Shown here one piece after another: positions 33,246-35,020 of a stretch of 35,020 nt of DNA. Position 1 is the stretch's first letter. The number at the start of each line of letters is the position of its first letter. The DNA is from an uncultured Spirochaetales bacterium. Lineage in GTDB: Bacteria > Spirochaetota > Spirochaetia > Sphaerochaetales > Sphaerochaetaceae. The notes under the pieces are model-generated. The model searched no databases and was not told the DNA's origin. It was given only the letters and a program-made list of their open reading frames with translations. Location of the stretch: positions 1 through 35,020 of the forward strand of contig CAKQRI010000018.1 of NCBI GenBank assembly GCA_934271365.1, read 5' to 3'. The translations under genes and the position numbers were made by a program.

Positions 33246-35020
33246 ATGAAAATCAATCTAGATAGAGTACTGAATAAAGAACAGGCAGAAGCTGCGGCAC
33301 AGATAGATGGCCCAGAGCTCATCATTGCAGGCGCTGGTTCCGGAAAAACCCGCATGATTACATACCGAATTGCTCACATGCTAGAAAGCGGCATAGATGA
33401 GAAGAATATCCTTGCTCTTACATTCACAAACAAAGCAGCATCAGAGATGAGTGATAGAATCAGGGCACTTACGGGAAAACCTCTTAAGAATCTTACAACC
33501 ACTACCTTCCACTCATTTGGATTAGGTCTTCTTAAGCAGTATATCCAGCACTTAGGGTATCACAATGATTTCACGCTTTATGATGCTAATGATAATATTG
33601 TATTAATCAAGAATTGTATCATTGCATGCGGTCATCTGATCAGTGATTACAATGTGAATACCCTTAGCTCCCTATTCTCTGACATCAAGACAGGCAGAGC
33701 TCAGATAAAGAACAGCGAAAGTGAGATTGCAGCAATATATGAGGAGTGGCTTAAAACCCAGAAAGCATATAATGTTGTAGATTTTGATGACCTCATTCTT
33801 CTTCCTATAAAGATTTTTGAGAAGAAGCCTTTCGTTCTGGAATCTGTTCAGGAACGCTTTCGATATATCATGGTTGATGAGTTCCAGGATACATCCCTCC
33901 TTCAATACAGGTTTGTATCTGCAATAGCAAAAAAATATAGGAATATTGCTGTTGTAGGAGATGATGACCAGTCCATTTATTCTTGGAGAGGAGCTAATTA
34001 TCAGAACATAGTCATGTTTGAACAGGACTTTCCAGAAAGAAAAGAATTCAAACTGGAAAGAAATTACAGATCTACTGGCAATATTCTGAATGCAGCAAAC
34101 TCTGTTATAACAAACAATAAAGACAGAAAAGAAAAAAAGCTTTGGACAGATGAAGGGGATGGAGCATCTATTTATCTTAAAAAGCATAAAAATGGTGAAA
34201 AAGAAGCATTCTGGATAGCAAATACAATACGAAGGGAAATGCGTGCCAATAAATACGACTACAGTGATTTTGGCATCTTGGTAAGGACCAATAGCCTGAT
34301 TTCTGTAATTGAAAATTCATTTGCAGAACAGCAGCTTCCTGTAAAGATATCCGGAGCTCAGAGTTTTTTTGATAGAAGAGAGATCCGAGATATGCTCTGC
34401 TATCTCAAAGTCCTCATAAATAAGAAGGATGATGTTTCGCTTCTTAGGATAATAAATACACCTAGAAGAGGCATTGGAAGAACAACAGTTGAACGGCTAA
34501 GGGAATTTGCTGATGAGAATTTTATTCCCCTTTTTGATGCAATAAAAGAAATTCCTTCTGATAGGATTCCAAAAAGAAGCAAGGAAAGCCTTGATAGATT
34601 CGCGGAACAGATAGCAAAATGGAGACGCAATATTGATGCAAATCCCAAAGGAATCCTAGATTCAATTGTCTCTGACACATCATATGAGAGCATGCTTATG
34701 GAGGAATTCCCTGATAACGAGAAAGCTGTCGCATTCAGAATGAGATCAATTTCTTTTCTAAAAGACAGACTTTCAAGATTTATCGATACACATCCAGAAG
34801 CAAGCATAAGGGACTATATAAATGCAGTATCTGTATTAGGTGATGAAAATAATGATAAGGACAATAAAGTTAATCTTATGACTATGCACGCATCGAAAGG
34901 TCTGGAATTCAAAGAAGTATTCCTTGCAGGTATTGAGGATAACATTATTCCATCCTCAAGATCTCTTGAGGAAAATCCCGCCAATATCGATGAAGAGAGA
35001 AGGCTTTTCTATGTTGCAAT
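33246..35020 (+). CDS. UvrD/Rep/PcrA-type SF1 DNA helicase, 5' part
   Basis: The first 591 codons of a 3'-5' DNA helicase; the gene continues past the window. Walker A AGAGSGKT (28-35), the Ia motif LTFTNKAA, FHSFG, DEFQDTS (211-217, motif II), VGDDDQSIYSWRGAN (motif III), RNYRS (IV), and near the end TMHASKGLEFKEVFLAG (V) and EERRLFYVA (start of VI) are all present. Most likely the housekeeping UvrD/PcrA/Rep helicase; which of them is not decided here. No SD; good promoter at 33192-33220. Confidence 0.93.
   Translation, partial: MKINLDRVLNKEQAEAAAQIDGPELIIAGAGSGKTRMITYRIAHMLESGIDEKNILALTFTNKAASEMSDRIRALTGKPLKNLTTTTFHSFGLGLLKQYIQHLGYHNDFTLYDANDNIVLIKNCIIACGHLISDYNVNTLSSLFSDIKTGRAQIKNSESEIAAIYEEWLKTQKAYNVVDFDDLILLPIKIFEKKPFVLESVQERFRYIMVDEFQDTSLLQYRFVSAIAKKYRNIAVVGDDDQSIYSWRGANYQNIVMFEQDFPERKEFKLERNYRSTGNILNAANSVITNNKDRKEKKLWTDEGDGASIYLKKHKNGEKEAFWIANTIRREMRANKYDYSDFGILVRTNSLISVIENSFAEQQLPVKISGAQSFFDRREIRDMLCYLKVLINKKDDVSLLRIINTPRRGIGRTTVERLREFADENFIPLFDAIKEIPSDRIPKRSKESLDRFAEQIAKWRRNIDANPKGILDSIVSDTSYESMLMEEFPDNEKAVAFRMRSISFLKDRLSRFIDTHPEASIRDYINAVSVLGDENNDKDNKVNLMTMHASKGLEFKEVFLAGIEDNIIPSSRSLEENPANIDEERRLFYVA

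Noticed and set aside
33672..34187. 171-codon open frame on the minus strand
   Set aside because: It lies wholly within the UvrD-like helicase gene, whose motifs II to IV are encoded there on the plus strand.
1..35020. tRNA genes, CRISPR arrays, insertion sequences, prophage or restriction genes
   Set aside because: No cloverleaf candidates in the short intergenic regions, no regular direct repeats, and no transposase, integrase or restriction proteins in any frame.

Overview
The window looks like a compact, gene-dense piece of the core chromosome of an anaerobic, host-type spirochaete (Treponema/Sphaerochaeta-like). It is AT-rich, genes overlap by a few bases, and the gene content fits: an spdEFG2-like second EF-G, a divergent third EF-G-like GTPase, a bacterial XPB helicase with its partner protein, and a fused aroDE. 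The taxonomic call is inference from family content; no rRNA or marker phylogeny is available here. No tRNA, rRNA, IS element, phage, CRISPR array or integrase was seen.

Layout. Positions 1-308 (minus) hold the 5' end of an unrecognised gene. 419-4021 hold a CLC-type anion transporter and a Zn/Cd/Pb-exporting P1B-ATPase whose promoter carries a SmtB/CzrA-like operator. 4128-8351 carry two EF-G paralogues, closed by a strong terminator shared with the convergent mfd-trmB operon (8422-12383). An inositol-monophosphatase-family gene (12427-13248) runs head-on into an ACT-domain plus THEP1-type NTPase operon (13190-14300, minus). nrdR and a dGTPase abut tail to tail (14409-16019). A small membrane protein follows, then aroK-aroC-xpb-xpb partner (16597-21500), facing the fused aroDE gene (21484-22926, minus). 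23131-25672 hold an ABC-F ATPase and maf; the SmtB-like zinc sensor (25665-25973, minus) follows. 26110-31802 carry citrate synthase (+), a membrane-anchored Ntn hydrolase (+), and an acn-icd operon (minus). The window ends with a divergent-PAP2 protein, an m5C RNA methyltransferase and the first two thirds of a UvrD/Rep/PcrA helicase.

How the genes work together. gltA, acn and icd together convert oxaloacetate plus acetyl-CoA to 2-oxoglutarate, that is, the oxidative branch leading to glutamate. The IDH carries the residues associated with NAD+ rather than NADP+ specificity. aroK, aroC and aroDE cover four shikimate-pathway steps. mfd, xpb and its partner, and the UvrD-like helicase concern DNA repair; nrdR and dGTPase concern dNTP pools; the ArsR-family sensor probably controls the metal pump 24 kb away.

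Regulatory reading. Several start codons (EF-G2, nrdR, mfd) lie only about 0-10 nt after the transcription start predicted from a good -10 box and lack a Shine-Dalgarno sequence, suggesting leaderless or near-leaderless mRNAs. A perfect 8-7-8 palindrome covers the -35 box of acn-icd, and a stem-loop sits at the predicted 5' end of the gltA mRNA. I found no clearly new multi-gene system. The least explained units are the ACT-domain/THEP1 pair and the XPB/partner pair embedded in an aromatic-biosynthesis operon.
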